Source: Natrarchaeobius halalkaliphilus (GTDB lineage Archaea; Halobacteriota; Halobacteria; Halobacteriales; Natrialbaceae). From it: a DNA stretch of 64,000 nt. The notes under the pieces are model-generated. The model was given only the letters and a program-made list of their open reading frames with translations. It made no database searches and had not been told where the DNA came from. This document shows, piece by piece, positions 51,478 through 61,612 of this stretch. A program made the translations under genes and the position numbers. The stretch spans positions 62,001 through 126,000 of the forward strand of contig NZ_REFY01000002.1 of NCBI RefSeq assembly GCF_003841485.1, written 5' to 3'. Each line of letters starts with the position of its first letter. Within the stretch, counting starts at the first letter, position 1.

Positions 51478-53489
51478 CGACGACCACCACGAGTCGCCGC
51501 TGCTCTGCGGGCGAACAGCTCGTCGATCGATTCGGCTTCGTTCCAGTCGGTAACGGAGATTCCCGCTCGCTCGAGGTCGAACTGCCGGATTCGTCTCGCG
51601 ACGCGAGAGAGCTGCTGGCCCGTCGTTCGTTCCGCCGTCGGGTTCGGGCTCACGACCGTCAGGGCGTGGCCGTGCGATGCGAGACGGCGAGCGATGACGA
51701 CGCTCCCCCGGTCGCACAGCGGCGTGAGAAAGACGATCTGCGTTTCGGCGGCGAGTCGCCGCCGAAGCGCCCGTAACTGCGTTATCCATCGGGCTTCCCG
51801 CTCGGGCGGTACCGGCGAGAACTGCGGGTGCGTCGCGAGCGCCTCGCGGAGTCGGATCCGGTGGCGGTTCCCGGACGAGGGTGGAATCCAGCAGACGTCC
51901 GCGTCGCCGGAATCGTCCGCCCCGTCGACGGGACGGGACGTCGGCCCGATCGCTGCCAGTCCGACCGTGTCGCCCGACTCGAGGAGGGTACCGGCGATCC
52001 GAGATGCGGCGTCGGTCGCGCGGGAGACGGCGTGGGTCGACCCGGTCGACGACGCGAGATACGCGGCTTCGCGTGCGTCGACGAGGACGACGACGCGGGC
52101 GGCACGCTCCTGGTGGAACTCGATGGTCGCGAGTTCGCCGGTCCGCGCGTGGCGGTTCCAGTCGATCCGGTTGAGCGGGTCGTTCCGGCGGTAGTCCCGG
52201 ACCGAGTGAAACTCCGTGCCCGAACCGCCGGTCGCCGTCGTGAGCCGACCCGAGAACGTCGTCGACGCGGCCTGCAACGGAACGGGAGATTCGATGGGGC
52301 GGAGGAGCGGCTCACAGACGAGCGTCGTCGACGCGCCGACGTAGAACGCCTTTTCGGCCGATCGGGAGGGGTCTCGCGTCACGACGAGTGCGGGATCGAA
52401 CTCGTGGGTGCCACACGCGGCAGTCACGGTGTACTCGAGGGTGGCTCGTTCGCCGGGACGCAACGCGGTGGCGAGCCTGGCCGACCCATCGGTGACCGAA
52501 AGCGCGGCGGGAACGCCGTCCACGACTCGAAGATCCAACAGCGGCCGCTCGCCCACGTTCGTAATGGAGACGGTAACGTCGACCTCGTCTTCCGGTTCGG
52601 GCGCATCGTCACTCACCGTCCGTTCGATCTCGAGCGTCGGCGTGGGCGGTCTGGCGGTGAGCGCAAAGCCGGCGTATCCGATCCCGACGACGCCCGCCAG
52701 GACGACGGCGGATGCCTCGGCAACGGCACCGATCCCGATCGCCGCCAGCGCGACGACGCCGATTCCGGTCCAGTGGCCGGTTGCTCGCGCCGGGATCCCA
52801 TCGGCTTCGCCGTCGGCCAGCCGTCGTTCCGTGGTCCGAACGTCGACGGTGTCGTCCGAAGACGACCGCTCGTGACCGTGAAGTCGAGCGGTTTCCGGTA
52901 CGTTCCGCTCGTCGAGTCCGGTGTATCCGATGCTGGCGATTTCGGCCCCGGTTCGACGGATCGCCAGGTGATACGGATCGTCTCCGCGGACGCGATCGAC
53001 AACGTGCTCGCGAACGGATCTCGAGGGTCGATCGAGTTCCTCGGAGAGAAATGCGGCGGCGATCGGATCGGTCGTCCACGACCCGTCGTCGACGGCGGCG
53101 CGTGCCTCCGCCTCGGAAGCCCCGCCGAATCTCGAGATGACGGCGATCGCGGCCTGTCGGAGCCCGCCGACGGTCCGTCGTGCGACGAACGTCCCGTGAG
53201 ATCGAGTTGCCGTGAACTCCTCGATCGCATCGGTGAGCGAGTCGCCGGGGACGGGTGTAGGATGAGGGCGTTCCGGATCCGGCGTTCGCTGACACGTTCG
53301 AGCGTCACGCCGACGGGAGAGACTGACCAGCGCACCACAGAGCGAGGCGAATCCGACGAGACTCACGACCGCTTGCGTTACGGTCAGCGTTCCGGTTCCA
53401 GTAAGAATCGCGATCGCCGTGACGAACGAGGCGACGGCGACCAGGATAGGGACCGGTCTGATTCCGGAGTCGAGATCACTCTCGGTCAT
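51474..53489 (-). CDS. DUF58 protein
   Basis: A 671-residue protein. Two hydrophobic segments lie near the N-terminus and another pair near residues 225-265. A CARF-like/immunoglobulin-like region (VDVTVSITNVGERPLLDLRV) precedes the DUF58 domain, recognisable as DYRRNDPLNRIDWNRHARTG and FHQERAARVVVLVDAREAAY (about residues 410-455), a von Willebrand-like fold. DUF58 proteins work with MoxR AAA ATPases, none of which is seen in this window. It overlaps both neighbours by four bases. Confidence 0.87.
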   Translation of the reverse strand: MTESDLDSGIRPVPILVAVASFVTAIAILTGTGTLTVTQAVVSLVGFASLCGALVSLSRRRDARTCQRTPDPERPHPTPVPGDSLTDAIEEFTATRSHGTFVARRTVGGLRQAAIAVISRFGGASEAEARAAVDDGSWTTDPIAAAFLSEELDRPSRSVREHVVDRVRGDDPYHLAIRRTGAEIASIGYTGLDERNVPETARLHGHERSSSDDTVDVRTTERRLADGEADGIPARATGHWTGIGVVALAAIGIGAVAEASAVVLAGVVGIGYAGFALTARPPTPTLEIERTVSDDAPEPEDEVDVTVSITNVGERPLLDLRVVDGVPAALSVTDGSARLATALRPGERATLEYTVTAACGTHEFDPALVVTRDPSRSAEKAFYVGASTTLVCEPLLRPIESPVPLQAASTTFSGRLTTATGGSGTEFHSVRDYRRNDPLNRIDWNRHARTGELATIEFHQERAARVVVLVDAREAAYLASSTGSTHAVSRATDAASRIAGTLLESGDTVGLAAIGPTSRPVDGADDSGDADVCWIPPSSGNRHRIRLREALATHPQFSPVPPEREARWITQLRALRRRLAAETQIVFLTPLCDRGSVVIARRLASHGHALTVVSPNPTAERTTGQQLSRVARRIRQFDLERAGISVTDWNEAESIDELFARRAAATRGGRR

Positions 53490-54463
53490 TTCGTCACACC
53501 CGAGCGGTCCTGGTCACGCTTCGTCGGATCGATCGCGTCCCGGCCATCGACGTCAGAGACCGTCGGTTCGGCGTACTCGTCTTCGATTCGGCGCAACACC
53601 GAAATCGCACGGGACTCCACGTCGTCGGTCGTCTCTCTGTTCCCGTAGCGAACCTCCTCGAACAGCGACGTGAGTTCGTCCACGTGTTCGGGGCGTACTC
53701 CCGCATCGACCGCCACCGTCGCGAACTCCCCCGGCGTGCTCGAGGCCGGTCGATCGACCTCGAGCGGTCGCGTCATCTCGAGCCAGGCCCGATAGACCTC
53801 GTTGTCGAAGTCGTCGCTCGATTCGATCCGGTCGGCCGCGCGGCCGGCGGCCGCACCCACTTCGGCTCGATCCGAATCGGACGCGTCACTCGGTCCGTCA
53901 CCCGGTTCGCTCTCGTTGCGTTTCGTTCGTCCGTCGCGGTCGCTCCGGAGGAGACTCCCGACGAAAATCGCGGTGAGAACGGCGAGAACCACGAGCACCG
54001 GTCCCGTCGAAAACGGTTGCCGCTGTTGATCGTCGCCCTCGCCCGGCTCACCGCCGAGGCTGTCGTTCGTCTCCGGTTCGGACTCCTGTAGCGGAACCGA
54101 CTCCCACAGATCGAGGCGCAATAACAAATAGGAAATCCCAGCCAGCACGAGCGAAACCACGAGGACGACGGCGATCAGCTTCACCAGATCCCGACGGTGG
54201 CTGATCAGATACCACGCGGCACCCAGTGCGAGCAAGATCAACAGCGCGTAGGCGAGGTATTCGACTATCGCCGGCACTTCGAGGGGCGCAGGATCCGTCG
54301 GTTCGTGCTGGGGGACGCCAGTCGGAGAACCGGAATCGCCCTCACCGACGCCGCCGCTTCCGTCCGGTTCGGTCGGGGATCTGATCGTCGCCGCAGCCAT
54401 CGCGATTGCGGCGATACCGACCAGCGCGACGACGATCCGAACTGCACCTCGAGTCCGAGACAT
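53486..54463 (-). CDS. DUF4129 membrane protein
   Basis: A 325-residue protein, first gene of the cluster. It has an N-terminal signal-like helix, a hydrophobic pair (about residues 66-112), a charged loop with another membrane segment near 150-168, and a C-terminal DUF4129 domain (VYRAWLEMTRPLEVDRPASS, about residues 221-240) of the type found in transglutaminase-linked clusters. Envelope-related role is inferred from the family. ATG 54463 is the start; a TATA-like AATTAAC sits unusually close (about 15 bases). Confidence 0.82.
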   Translation of the reverse strand: MSRTRGAVRIVVALVGIAAIAMAAATIRSPTEPDGSGGVGEGDSGSPTGVPQHEPTDPAPLEVPAIVEYLAYALLILLALGAAWYLISHRRDLVKLIAVVLVVSLVLAGISYLLLRLDLWESVPLQESEPETNDSLGGEPGEGDDQQRQPFSTGPVLVVLAVLTAIFVGSLLRSDRDGRTKRNESEPGDGPSDASDSDRAEVGAAAGRAADRIESSDDFDNEVYRAWLEMTRPLEVDRPASSTPGEFATVAVDAGVRPEHVDELTSLFEEVRYGNRETTDDVESRAISVLRRIEDEYAEPTVSDVDGRDAIDPTKRDQDRSGVTK

Positions 54464-54702
54464 CTACGACCTGTTAATTGATCGAACGGTGATATACTGT
54501 TCGTTCTCCGGTATCGGTGATCGGACGCGACCGGCGGATTCACCGTCGGCGGTCGGCGCGGGTCGGTCGCTGCCGTGTGACTGAGAAACGATCGCGTTCG
54601 GTCGTTTCGTTGCGCTTAAGTACCCGACGGGGGTAGAATCGGATGCGATACGTGTAGGGGATGTGGTCCCCGAGTCCGCGAGGGCGACGATAGAAACACG
54701 GT

Positions 54703-54785
54703 GTCGTGGTAGCCAAGCGGCCCAAGGCGCATGGTTGCTAACCATGTGGCGTCAAGCCTCCGGGGTTCGAATCCCCGCCACGACG
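54703..54785 (+). tRNA. tRNA-Ser (GCT)
   Basis: Acceptor GTCGTGG/CCACGAC, anticodon loop TTGCTAA giving GCT, a class II long variable arm, T-arm GGGGTTCGAATCCCC and discriminator G; CCA not encoded. It lies 72 bases before rps13 and probably shares its transcript. Confidence 0.95.
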
Positions 54786-54857
54786 TCGGATACTCGGACC
54801 GGTGATTCCGCCGGTCGCGTTTGCAACGCGCGCACACCAGACACACATACACGACAC

Positions 54858-55379
54858 ATGAGCGAGGAAGAACCTCAAGAACAACAGGACGACGACGACC
54901 TTCGGTACTTCGTTCGCATCGGGCAGACCGACCTCGATGGGACGAAGACCATCGAGCGCTCGCTCTCGGAGATGAACGGGATCGGCCGACGAACCGCCCG
55001 TATCATCGCCGAGGAAGCGGACGTGGACCGAACGGCGACGTTCGGTCGACTCGACGACGACGTCATCGACGAGGTCGTTTCACTCGTAGAGAGCTACGCC
55101 GACGAAGTCCCGAACTGGCTCAACAACCGCCAGAACGACTTCTACTCCGGCGAGACCACCCACGAAATCGGCAACGATCTCCAGTTGAGTCGGCAACACG
55201 ACATCAACCGGATGAAAATGATCGATTCCTACAAGGGTTCCCGACACAAGCGCGGACAGAAGGTCCGCGGACAGCGAACCAAGTCCACCGGCCGAACGGA
55301 GGGCACCATCGGGGTCAACGTCGAAGAGATCCGCGAAGAACAGGCAGAGGAAGCCGCTGCCGAGGAGGATGACGAATAA
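54858..55379 (+). CDS. rps13: 30S ribosomal protein S13
   Basis: A 173-residue small-subunit head protein contacting the large subunit. The archaeal pattern is clear: an acidic N-terminal extension, then [20 protein letters not shown], a helix-two-turn-helix, [20 protein letters not shown] and a basic RNA-binding region, closing with an acidic tail. Start is ATG 54858, in frame with an untranslated stretch over tRNA-Ser that I reject. It begins the ribosomal protein operon. Confidence 0.95.
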   Translation: MSEEEPQEQQDDDDLRYFVRIGQTDLDGTKTIERSLSEMNGIGRRTARIIAEEADVDRTATFGRLDDDVIDEVVSLVESYADEVPNWLNNRQNDFYSGETTHEIGNDLQLSRQHDINRMKMIDSYKGSRHKRGQKVRGQRTKSTGRTEGTIGVNVEEIREEQAEEAAAEEDDE

Positions 55380-55900
55380 TGCCTCTCGGAACCGATACCA
55401 AACAGTACGAGACGCCGAACCATCCCTACCAGGGCGAGCGAATCGCCAGCGAGCACTCGTTGCTCGATCGGTACGGCCTCACCAACAAAGAAGAACTCTG
55501 GCGGGCACAATCCGAGCTTCGCTCGTACCGACGCGAGGCTCGAGACCTGCTCGGCCAGCCACAGGACGACGAAACCGTCGTCCGGCGCTCCGAGGAGTTC
55601 CTCGGACGGCTCAAACGCGCCGGCATCCTCGACGAAGCTGACGACCTCGGAAACGTCCTCTCGCTCGAAATCGAAGACGTTCTCGAACGACGACTCCAGA
55701 CGGTCGTCTACCGAAAGGGGCTCGCGAACACGCCACAGCAGGCACGGCAGTTCATCACCCACGGCCACGTCGTGGTCGGCGCACAGCGCCACCGGGTCCC
55801 GTCCTACGTCGTCGACGTCGACGAAGAGGATCTCGTCGCGTTCGACGAGAACAGTCCACTCGCGGACGAACTTCACCCGGAACGAGCGGAGGGTCAATAA
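55379..55900 (+). CDS. rps4: 30S ribosomal protein S4
   Basis: Primary 16S rRNA-binding protein of 173 residues. It has the helical N-terminus ([20 protein letters not shown]) and the S4 RNA-binding domain ([20 protein letters not shown], then [20 protein letters not shown]). The ATG overlaps the S13 stop by one base. Confidence 0.95.
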   Translation: MPLGTDTKQYETPNHPYQGERIASEHSLLDRYGLTNKEELWRAQSELRSYRREARDLLGQPQDDETVVRRSEEFLGRLKRAGILDEADDLGNVLSLEIEDVLERRLQTVVYRKGLANTPQQARQFITHGHVVVGAQRHRVPSYVVDVDEEDLVAFDENSPLADELHPERAEGQ

Positions 55901-55901
55901 C

Positions 55902-56291
55902 ATGAGCCAGGACGACGACAAATGGGGCATTGCCCACGTACACGCATCGTTCAACAACACCGTCATGACCGTCACCGATCTCACGGGCGCGGAGACGATC
56001 GCGAAGTCCTCCGGCGGGACTGCGGTCAAGCAAAACCGAGACGAAGCGTCGCCGTACGCGGCGATGCAGATGGCCGAGTCCGTCGCCGAGGAGGTCAAAG
56101 CGGCCGGTATTACGGGCCTTCACGTGCACGTTCGAGGCCCCGGCGGAAACCTTCAGAAGTCACCCGGACCCGGCGCACAGGCGACGATTCGTGCGCTCGC
56201 ACGCTCGGGAATCGAGATCGGTCGTATCGAGGACGTAACTCCGATTCCACACGACGGATCGCGCGCTCCGAAAGGAAAGGGCGGCTACTAA
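55902..56291 (+). CDS. rps11: 30S ribosomal protein S11
   Basis: A 129-residue platform protein near the decoding region. The start [20 protein letters not shown] and the closing [18 protein letters not shown] are characteristic. It starts one base after the S4 stop. Confidence 0.96.
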   Translation: MSQDDDKWGIAHVHASFNNTVMTVTDLTGAETIAKSSGGTAVKQNRDEASPYAAMQMAESVAEEVKAAGITGLHVHVRGPGGNLQKSPGPGAQATIRALARSGIEIGRIEDVTPIPHDGSRAPKGKGGY

Positions 56292-56295
56292 CACC

Positions 56296-57045
56296 ATGAC
56301 AGAAGCGTACGACGTCGAGTTCGTCGAACCCGGTGACCGCAAGGCGCGATTCCTCGTTCGCGGCGTAACGCCAGCGTTCGCCAACGGCATCCGGCGGGCG
56401 ATGGTCGCGGACGTCCCGACGATGGCGATCGATACCGTCCGGTTCGTCGAGAACTCGTCGGTCATGTTCGACGAGCAACTCGCCCTTCGACTGGGGCTCG
56501 TGCCGCTTTCGACCCCGCCCGAAGGCGAGTTCGGAGACGAAGACACCGTCACGCTCTCGATCGACGTCGAAGGGCCGGGAACCGCCTACTCGGGCGATCT
56601 CGTTTCGAGTGACGCACTCGTTCAGCCGGCCGACGAGAACGTTCCCATCATCGAACTCAAAGACGGCCAGCGTCTCGAAGCCGAAGCGGATGCCGTCCTC
56701 AATCACGGCAAGGACCACGCCAAACATCAGGGCGGTGTGGCCGTTGGCTATCGACACCTCCAGCGCGTCGAGGTCGTCGGTGATCTGTCCGAGTTCGAAG
56801 AGTCCGAGAGTCACATCGTTCGTGGCGTTATCGAGGACGACGGAGAACTCGTCGTGAGCGACGAGTTCGACCACGATCTCGCGAATCGCTATCCGGGCAA
56901 GGAACTCGAACTCGAGGACGTTCCGAACGCGTTCGTGTTCCACGTCGAAACGGATGGCTCCACGACCGTCGAGGAGCTGGTCACGCGATCCGTCGACACG
57001 ATCGAAGCACGTGCGACCGAACTCGAAGAAGCAGTACAGCTATAA
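56296..57045 (+). CDS. rpoD: RNA polymerase subunit Rpo3 (D)
   Basis: The 249-residue D subunit forms the assembly platform with Rpo11, as bacterial alpha does. The N-terminal [20 protein letters not shown] and the later [16 protein letters not shown] are typical. The protein contains no cysteine at all, so it lacks the Fe-S cluster seen in some archaeal D subunits. The middle carries an acidic insert. It is the last gene before tRNA-Leu. Confidence 0.94.
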   Translation: MTEAYDVEFVEPGDRKARFLVRGVTPAFANGIRRAMVADVPTMAIDTVRFVENSSVMFDEQLALRLGLVPLSTPPEGEFGDEDTVTLSIDVEGPGTAYSGDLVSSDALVQPADENVPIIELKDGQRLEAEADAVLNHGKDHAKHQGGVAVGYRHLQRVEVVGDLSEFEESESHIVRGVIEDDGELVVSDEFDHDLANRYPGKELELEDVPNAFVFHVETDGSTTVEELVTRSVDTIEARATELEEAVQL

Positions 57046-57181
57046 CGAATGATCCGACGTCCCCGACCCACACGAAACGATCGATCCGCCGGTACCACGA
57101 GCGACGAGGCCGGCCAGCGATCACTCGTTGAAACTGGAATCGAAAGGGGTTTGAAGGGGCGAAGGATACGTGGAAGTGCGA

Positions 57182-57266
57182 GCAGGGATAGCCAAGTCTG
57201 GCCAACGGCGCAGCGTTCAGGGCGCTGTCTCGTAGGAGTCCGCAGGTTCAAATCCTGCTCCCTGCA
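57182..57266 (+). tRNA. tRNA-Leu (CAG)
   Basis: Acceptor GCAGGGA/TCCCTGC, anticodon loop TTCAGGG giving CAG, a long variable arm, T-arm GCAGGTTCAAATCCTGC and discriminator A; CCA not encoded. It lies between rpoD and rpl18e, its usual haloarchaeal place, and its 3' end is duplicated downstream. Confidence 0.96.
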
Positions 57267-57267
57267 T
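57245..57267 (+). repeat. tRNA-Leu 3' end direct repeat, left copy
   Basis: The 23 bases from GGTTCAAATC through CCTGCAT are repeated exactly at 57371-57393, in the same orientation. This is the pattern of an att site used by tRNA-targeting integrases. Confidence 0.8.
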
Positions 57268-57370
57268 TTTTCCGGCTCGATCGACCGAAGAGCCGTGAAA
57301 ATGGAACGGACAGGTTTGAGCCACGGAAGGCGTAGCGGTCGAGCATCCGCGAGACCGACCGTCTCCCGGC

Positions 57371-57393
57371 GGTTCAAATCCTGCTCCCTGCAT
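57371..57393 (+). repeat. tRNA-Leu 3' end direct repeat, right copy
   Basis: Exact 23-base copy of 57245-57267. The 103 bases between the two copies contain no gene. The flanking bases differ, and the T-stem 5' strand is not duplicated, so this is not a second tRNA. Confidence 0.8.
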
Positions 57394-57481
57394 CGCTTTC
57401 ACTTCTCGCAGATCGATTCCACAGACGCTCGAGAGGGTAGTTTCTCGCCGTCTCGAGGATTGCAGTATTTGGAGAAAACCA

Positions 57482-57835
57482 ATGAGTAGCAAGACTAATC
57501 CGAGGCTCAACGATCTTATCGCCGAGCTGAAGTCGACGTCCCGCAAAGCGGACGCCGACGTCTGGCGTGACGTTGCGGATCGACTCGAAAAGCCCCGGCG
57601 AACCCACGCGGAGGTTAACCTGGGTCGCATCGAGCGATACGCACGCGAAGAAGAGACAGTCGTCGTTCCCGGCAAAGTGCTGGGATCCGGCGCACTACAG
57701 AAGAACGTCACCGTCGCAGCCGTCGATTTCTCTTCGTCAGCCGAGACGAAGATCGACCAGGTTGGCGATCCAGTACCGCTCGAGCAGGTGCTCGAAGAGA
57801 ACCCAGATGGCGCAAACGTTCGGGTGATTCGATGA
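57482..57835 (+). CDS. rpl18e: 50S ribosomal protein L18e
   Basis: A 117-residue large-subunit protein with archaeal L18e pattern: [40 protein letters not shown] and [20 protein letters not shown]. It follows the tRNA-Leu repeat region by about 90 bases and overlaps rpl13 by four bases. Confidence 0.95.
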   Translation: MSSKTNPRLNDLIAELKSTSRKADADVWRDVADRLEKPRRTHAEVNLGRIERYAREEETVVVPGKVLGSGALQKNVTVAAVDFSSSAETKIDQVGDPVPLEQVLEENPDGANVRVIR

Positions 57836-58275
57836 GCGTCGCAGAGTTCGACGCCGACGCCGTCATCGACGCCCGCGACTGTATTCTCGGTCGCGTCGCC
57901 AGCGAGGTCGCCCAGCGCGCACTCGACGGCGAACGCATCGCCATCGTCAACGCCGAGGACGCCGTCATCACCGGCGACAAAGAGGACGTCTTCGAGACGT
58001 ACCGAACCAGACTCCAGATGGGATCGGACAGCGGTCCCTACTATCCGCGTCGACCGGATACGATCTTCAAGCGATCCGTTCGAGGGATGCTTCCCTACAA
58101 GAAGCCCCGCGGTCGCGAAGCGCTCGACGGCGTTCGCGTCTACGTCGGTAACCCCTACGAGGGCGACCGAGACGCCGAAATCGTCGAGGACACCTCGCTG
58201 GATCGACTCTCGAACATTCGCTTCGTCCACCTGGGCGAAGTCTCCGAACAAATCGGTGCTAACGTCACATGGTAA
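57832..58275 (+). CDS. rpl13: 50S ribosomal protein L13
   Basis: A 147-residue large-subunit protein. The start of the conserved domain is [20 protein letters not shown], then [20 protein letters not shown] and [20 protein letters not shown]. It overlaps rpl18e (ATGA) and rps9 (7 bases). Confidence 0.96.
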   Translation: MSVAEFDADAVIDARDCILGRVASEVAQRALDGERIAIVNAEDAVITGDKEDVFETYRTRLQMGSDSGPYYPRRPDTIFKRSVRGMLPYKKPRGREALDGVRVYVGNPYEGDRDAEIVEDTSLDRLSNIRFVHLGEVSEQIGANVTW

Positions 58276-58667
58276 CGAACACGAGTGGAAAGAAAAAGAC
58301 CGCCGTCGCCCGCGCAACCGTCAGCGAGGGCGAGGGTCGGGTTCGAATCAATTCCAAGCCAGTCGAACTGGTCGAACCGGAAATGTCCCGTCTCAAGATG
58401 CTCGAGCCGTTCCGCATCGCGGGCGACGAGCTTCGAAGCGAGATGGACATCGATGTCCGAATCGAAGGCGGCGGAATTAGCGGACAGGCAGATGCCGTCC
58501 GAACCGCCATCGCTCGAGGGATCGTCCAGCACACGAACGATGCGGAGCTTCGTGACGCGTTCATGGAGTTCGATCGGTCGCTGCTGGTCAACGACGTTCG
58601 CCAGTCCGAACCGAAAAAGTGGGGCGGCCCGGGCGCTCGGGCACGCTACCAGAAATCGTACCGCTGA
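58269..58667 (+). CDS. rps9: 30S ribosomal protein S9
   Basis: A 132-residue small-subunit protein whose C-terminal tail reaches the P site. It shows [20 protein letters not shown] at the N-terminus and the closing [18 protein letters not shown], the basic tail ending in tyrosine-arginine that contacts tRNA. Confidence 0.96.
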   Translation: MVTNTSGKKKTAVARATVSEGEGRVRINSKPVELVEPEMSRLKMLEPFRIAGDELRSEMDIDVRIEGGGISGQADAVRTAIARGIVQHTNDAELRDAFMEFDRSLLVNDVRQSEPKKWGGPGARARYQKSYR

Positions 58668-58679
58668 GGTGATTCAAGT

Positions 58680-58874
58680 ATGATGGTACCGGTTCGGTGT
58701 TTCACCTGTGGTAACGTCGTCGGCGAACACTGGGAAGAGTTCGACGAACGAGCGAACGAGGGCGACGAGGATCCCGAGAAGGTACTCGACGAACTCGGCG
58801 TCGACCGCTATTGCTGTCGGCGTATGCTCGTCAGTCACGCCGATCTGGTCGATGTCGTCTCCCCATACCAGTAA
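58680..58874 (+). CDS. rpoN: RNA polymerase subunit Rpo10 (N)
   Basis: A 64-residue zinc-binding polymerase subunit. The zinc ligands are CFTCGN (Cys8, Cys11) and RYCCRRML (adjacent Cys pair), the CX2CGN...CCR signature of Rpb10. Start: two in-frame ATG codons stand together at 58680 and 58683; I take the first, but either may be used. Confidence 0.95.
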   Translation: MMVPVRCFTCGNVVGEHWEEFDERANEGDEDPEKVLDELGVDRYCCRRMLVSHADLVDVVSPYQ

Positions 58875-58877
58875 CTC

Positions 58878-59063
58878 ATGCAACAACAACACCACAACCG
58901 CTACGAGAAGGCACGTATCCTCGGTGCGCGAGCGCTGCAGGTGTCCTACGGGGCACCGGTGCTGATCGAGACGGACCGGACTGAGCCGATTCTGATCGCC
59001 GCCGAAGAGTACGACGCTGGTGTGTTGCCGTTCACCGTCGATCGAGGGAAATCCAGACAATGA
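58878..59063 (+). CDS. rpoK: RNA polymerase subunit Rpo6 (K)
   Basis: A 61-residue subunit equivalent to the C-terminal part of eukaryotic Rpb6 and to bacterial omega. The core [20 protein letters not shown] is diagnostic, and the ending [11 protein letters not shown] is short. Stop overlaps the enolase start by four bases. Confidence 0.95.
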   Translation: MQQQHHNRYEKARILGARALQVSYGAPVLIETDRTEPILIAAEEYDAGVLPFTVDRGKSRQ

Positions 59064-60265
59064 CGCTCATCACTGACGTCCGACTCAGGCGGATCCTCGA
59101 CTCGCGCGGGAACCCGACGGTCGAGGCAGACGTCGTTACGGAAAGTGGCGGCTTCGGTCGTGCAGCGGCACCGAGCGGTGCCAGCACGGGCGAGTACGAG
59201 GCTATCGAACGGCCACCGACGGAAGCGATCGCCGCGGCTCGTGAACACGCCGTTCCGCGACTGATTGGCGAAGCCTACGCCGGTAATCAGCGCGAGGTCG
59301 ACGCGATCTTGCGCGCCGCCGATGGGACGGACGACTTCTCGGAGATCGGCGCGAACAGCGCAGTCGCGATCTCCATGGCGGCCGCGAAAGCGGGTGCCGA
59401 CGTTCTCGGTGCCCCGCTGTTTCAGCACCTCGGTGGTGCGTTCCGCGGTGACAACTTCCCCATCCCGCTTGGCAACGTCGTCGGTGGAGGCGAGCACGCC
59501 GCGGACGCGACGGATATCCAGGAGTTCCTCGCAGCACCCATCGGCGCACCGAGCGTCGGGGACGCGGTCTTTGCGAACGCTGCGGTCCACGCGGCCGTCT
59601 CGGATCTCCTGACCGAACGCGACGTCCCCTGTGGGAAGGGTGACGAGGGAGCGTGGGCTCCGTCGATCGACGACGGCGAGGCGTTCGAACTCGTCGACGA
59701 AGCCGTCTCGCTCGTCGAAGACGAGGTCGGCTTCGAAATCTCGTTCGGACTCGACGTCGCAGGTGCGGAGCTCTACGACGCCGGTTCCGGAACCTACGAG
59801 TACAGCGATACGAGCCGAACCACGGACGAGCAGATCGAATACATCGCTGACCTCGTCAGAGAGTACGATCTGGCCTACGTCGAGGACCCACTCGACGAGA
59901 ACGATTACGAGGCGTTCGCGGACCTCACCGACGAAGTCGGTGACCGGACGCTGGTCTGTGGAGACGACCTCTTCGTCACGAACACGGATCGGTTGGCCGA
60001 CGGAATCGACGTCGGCGCGGCAAACAGCATCCTGATCAAACCGAACCAGATCGGGACGCTGACCGACGCGTTCGACGCTATCGAACTCGCGACCGCACAC
60101 GGCTACGACTCGGTCGTCTCCCACCGCTCGGGCGAGACCGAGGACGCGACGATCGCACACCTCGCCGTCGCAACCGACGTCCCCTTCATCAAGACGGGTG
60201 CCGTCGGCGGCGAGCGAACTGCAAAGCTCAACGAGCTCATCAGAATTGCAGACGACGCGACATGA
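59060..60265 (+). CDS. eno: Enolase
   Basis: Converts 2-phosphoglycerate to phosphoenolpyruvate. The 401-residue protein is complete: [20 protein letters not shown] at the start, the substrate loop [12 protein letters not shown], the metal ligands in [19 protein letters not shown] and [11 protein letters not shown], the catalytic lysine in [14 protein letters not shown] and the C-terminal [11 protein letters not shown]. Enolase sits in this ribosomal operon in most haloarchaea. It overlaps rps2 by four bases. Confidence 0.96.
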   Translation: MTLITDVRLRRILDSRGNPTVEADVVTESGGFGRAAAPSGASTGEYEAIERPPTEAIAAAREHAVPRLIGEAYAGNQREVDAILRAADGTDDFSEIGANSAVAISMAAAKAGADVLGAPLFQHLGGAFRGDNFPIPLGNVVGGGEHAADATDIQEFLAAPIGAPSVGDAVFANAAVHAAVSDLLTERDVPCGKGDEGAWAPSIDDGEAFELVDEAVSLVEDEVGFEISFGLDVAGAELYDAGSGTYEYSDTSRTTDEQIEYIADLVREYDLAYVEDPLDENDYEAFADLTDEVGDRTLVCGDDLFVTNTDRLADGIDVGAANSILIKPNQIGTLTDAFDAIELATAHGYDSVVSHRSGETEDATIAHLAVATDVPFIKTGAVGGERTAKLNELIRIADDAT

Positions 60266-61071
60266 CAGATAACGACGCAACCCAGGAAGGGCTCGACGCC
60301 GCCGAAGAGGAGATCGAGGAGGAGCCAGCCGAAGGGGCTGGCCCCGCCGCCGAACCCGACGAGGACGTCGAGCCAGCGGACGCACAGCCCGCCGAGGCCG
60401 AGGCCGGAGCGGCCGACGCCGACGCAGAATCAGCGACCGAGGACGAGGATGCCGGACCCACGCTCGACGACGACGTGATGTCCGACGAGGAGGCCGACCT
60501 CCTCATCCCCGTCGAGGACTACCTCGGTGCCGGTGTTCACATCGGTACCCAGCAAAAGACCGCGGACATGGAGCGGTTCATCCACCGCGTCAGAACCGAC
60601 GGCCTCTACGTCCTCGACGTCTCGAAGACCGACGGCCGCATTCGAACCGCCGCGGACTTCCTCGCGAACTACGCACCCGAACAGATTCTCGTCACCTCGA
60701 GTCGACAGTACGGTCGCTTCCCGGCCGAAAAGTTCGCAGAGGCCGCCGGCGCTCGTGCCCGAACCGGCCGGTTCATCCCGGGAACGCTCACCAATCCGAA
60801 GTACGACGGCTACATCGAGCCGGACGTCGTCGTCGTCACGGACCCGATCGGTGACGCCCAGGCCGTCAAGGAGGCCATCACGGTCGGCATCCCGGTCATC
60901 GCGATGTGTGACTCGAACAACCAGCTCAGTAACGTCGACCTCGTCGTTCCGACGAACAACAAGGGTCGAAAGGCCCTCTCGGTCGTCTACTGGCTGCTCG
61001 CCAACGAGGTTCTCGACCGCCGCGGTGCCGAACCCTCGTACTCGCTCGAGGACTTCGAAAGCGGCATCTGA
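60262..61071 (+). CDS. rps2: 30S ribosomal protein S2
   Basis: A 269-residue small-subunit protein. The first 70 residues are a highly acidic Ala/Glu/Asp/Pro extension, common in haloarchaea; the S2 core starts at about [20 protein letters not shown]. Later [20 protein letters not shown] and [20 protein letters not shown] complete it. In many haloarchaea a mevalonate kinase gene follows; here a short membrane protein and then non-core genes follow. Confidence 0.95.
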   Translation: MTDNDATQEGLDAAEEEIEEEPAEGAGPAAEPDEDVEPADAQPAEAEAGAADADAESATEDEDAGPTLDDDVMSDEEADLLIPVEDYLGAGVHIGTQQKTADMERFIHRVRTDGLYVLDVSKTDGRIRTAADFLANYAPEQILVTSSRQYGRFPAEKFAEAAGARARTGRFIPGTLTNPKYDGYIEPDVVVVTDPIGDAQAVKEAITVGIPVIAMCDSNNQLSNVDLVVPTNNKGRKALSVVYWLLANEVLDRRGAEPSYSLEDFESGI

Positions 61072-61164
61072 TCGCGGATTTCGGAGCGCTAGTTTTCGCG
61101 GACGATTCGGTTCGGGGCGTCTCGAGAGCGAAGGAGTTACGTCTCCGCCGCCGGAATCCAAGCT

Positions 61165-61290
61165 ATGGCCGATATTCTGTTCGAGTTCGAAGAGGGAAGG
61201 CTGCCGCCGGTCGTGTTGTTCGCGACGGCAATGCTGATCGCAATCTTCGCGATCGGCATCCCGGTTCGGGTCCTCCTCGGACTGTTCTGA
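61165..61290 (+). CDS. Membrane microprotein, 41 residues
   Basis: Frame MADILFEFEEGRLPPVVLFA, then one membrane helix (about residues 15-38) and a short end VLLGLF. Ninety-three bases after rps2 in the same direction, so it may share the operon transcript. Third codon positions are G/C-rich. No family is recognised. Small proteins with an acidic head and a single helix often regulate larger membrane partners. Confidence 0.55.
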   Translation: MADILFEFEEGRLPPVVLFATAMLIAIFAIGIPVRVLLGLF

Positions 61291-61612
61291 TCCGGAACTC
61301 GATCGACGACAATCGCTGTCCAGACGCGTCTCGAGCGAATCGAACGTCAAATCGGTCGTACTGATAGGGATTAGCGACGCAACTCATAGTTTCATACTTC
61401 ACCAGTAGTTGAGAGAGAGAGGAGTTTGCTGAATATCGGGCACGAGTCTTGCACTAGATATTGGCCCGATTAGGTCTGTTGTGATCGGTCAGTCCAGCGG
61501 GTATTGGTACCGGAATTGCCATCGATAGTTCTGGTATCTGTCAAGCACACTGTGATATTACAGCCCTATCTGCTTCAGAAGACGTAATATCGTCCCCGTG
61601 CGAACAACTGTC
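61291..61612. other. AT-richer intergenic region
   Basis: This 322-base gap lies before the regulator gene. No gene can be supported. Around 61390-61560 it is visibly AT-richer than the operon and includes GAGAGAGAGA (near 61416) and several TAT-rich patches; it may mark the boundary of transferred DNA. Confidence 0.4.

Noticed and set aside
57217-58317. A 366-codon minus-strand frame covering tRNA-Leu and two ribosomal genes
   Set aside because: It is antisense to tRNA-Leu, rpl18e and rpl13, and its apparent repeats come from the duplicated tRNA end.
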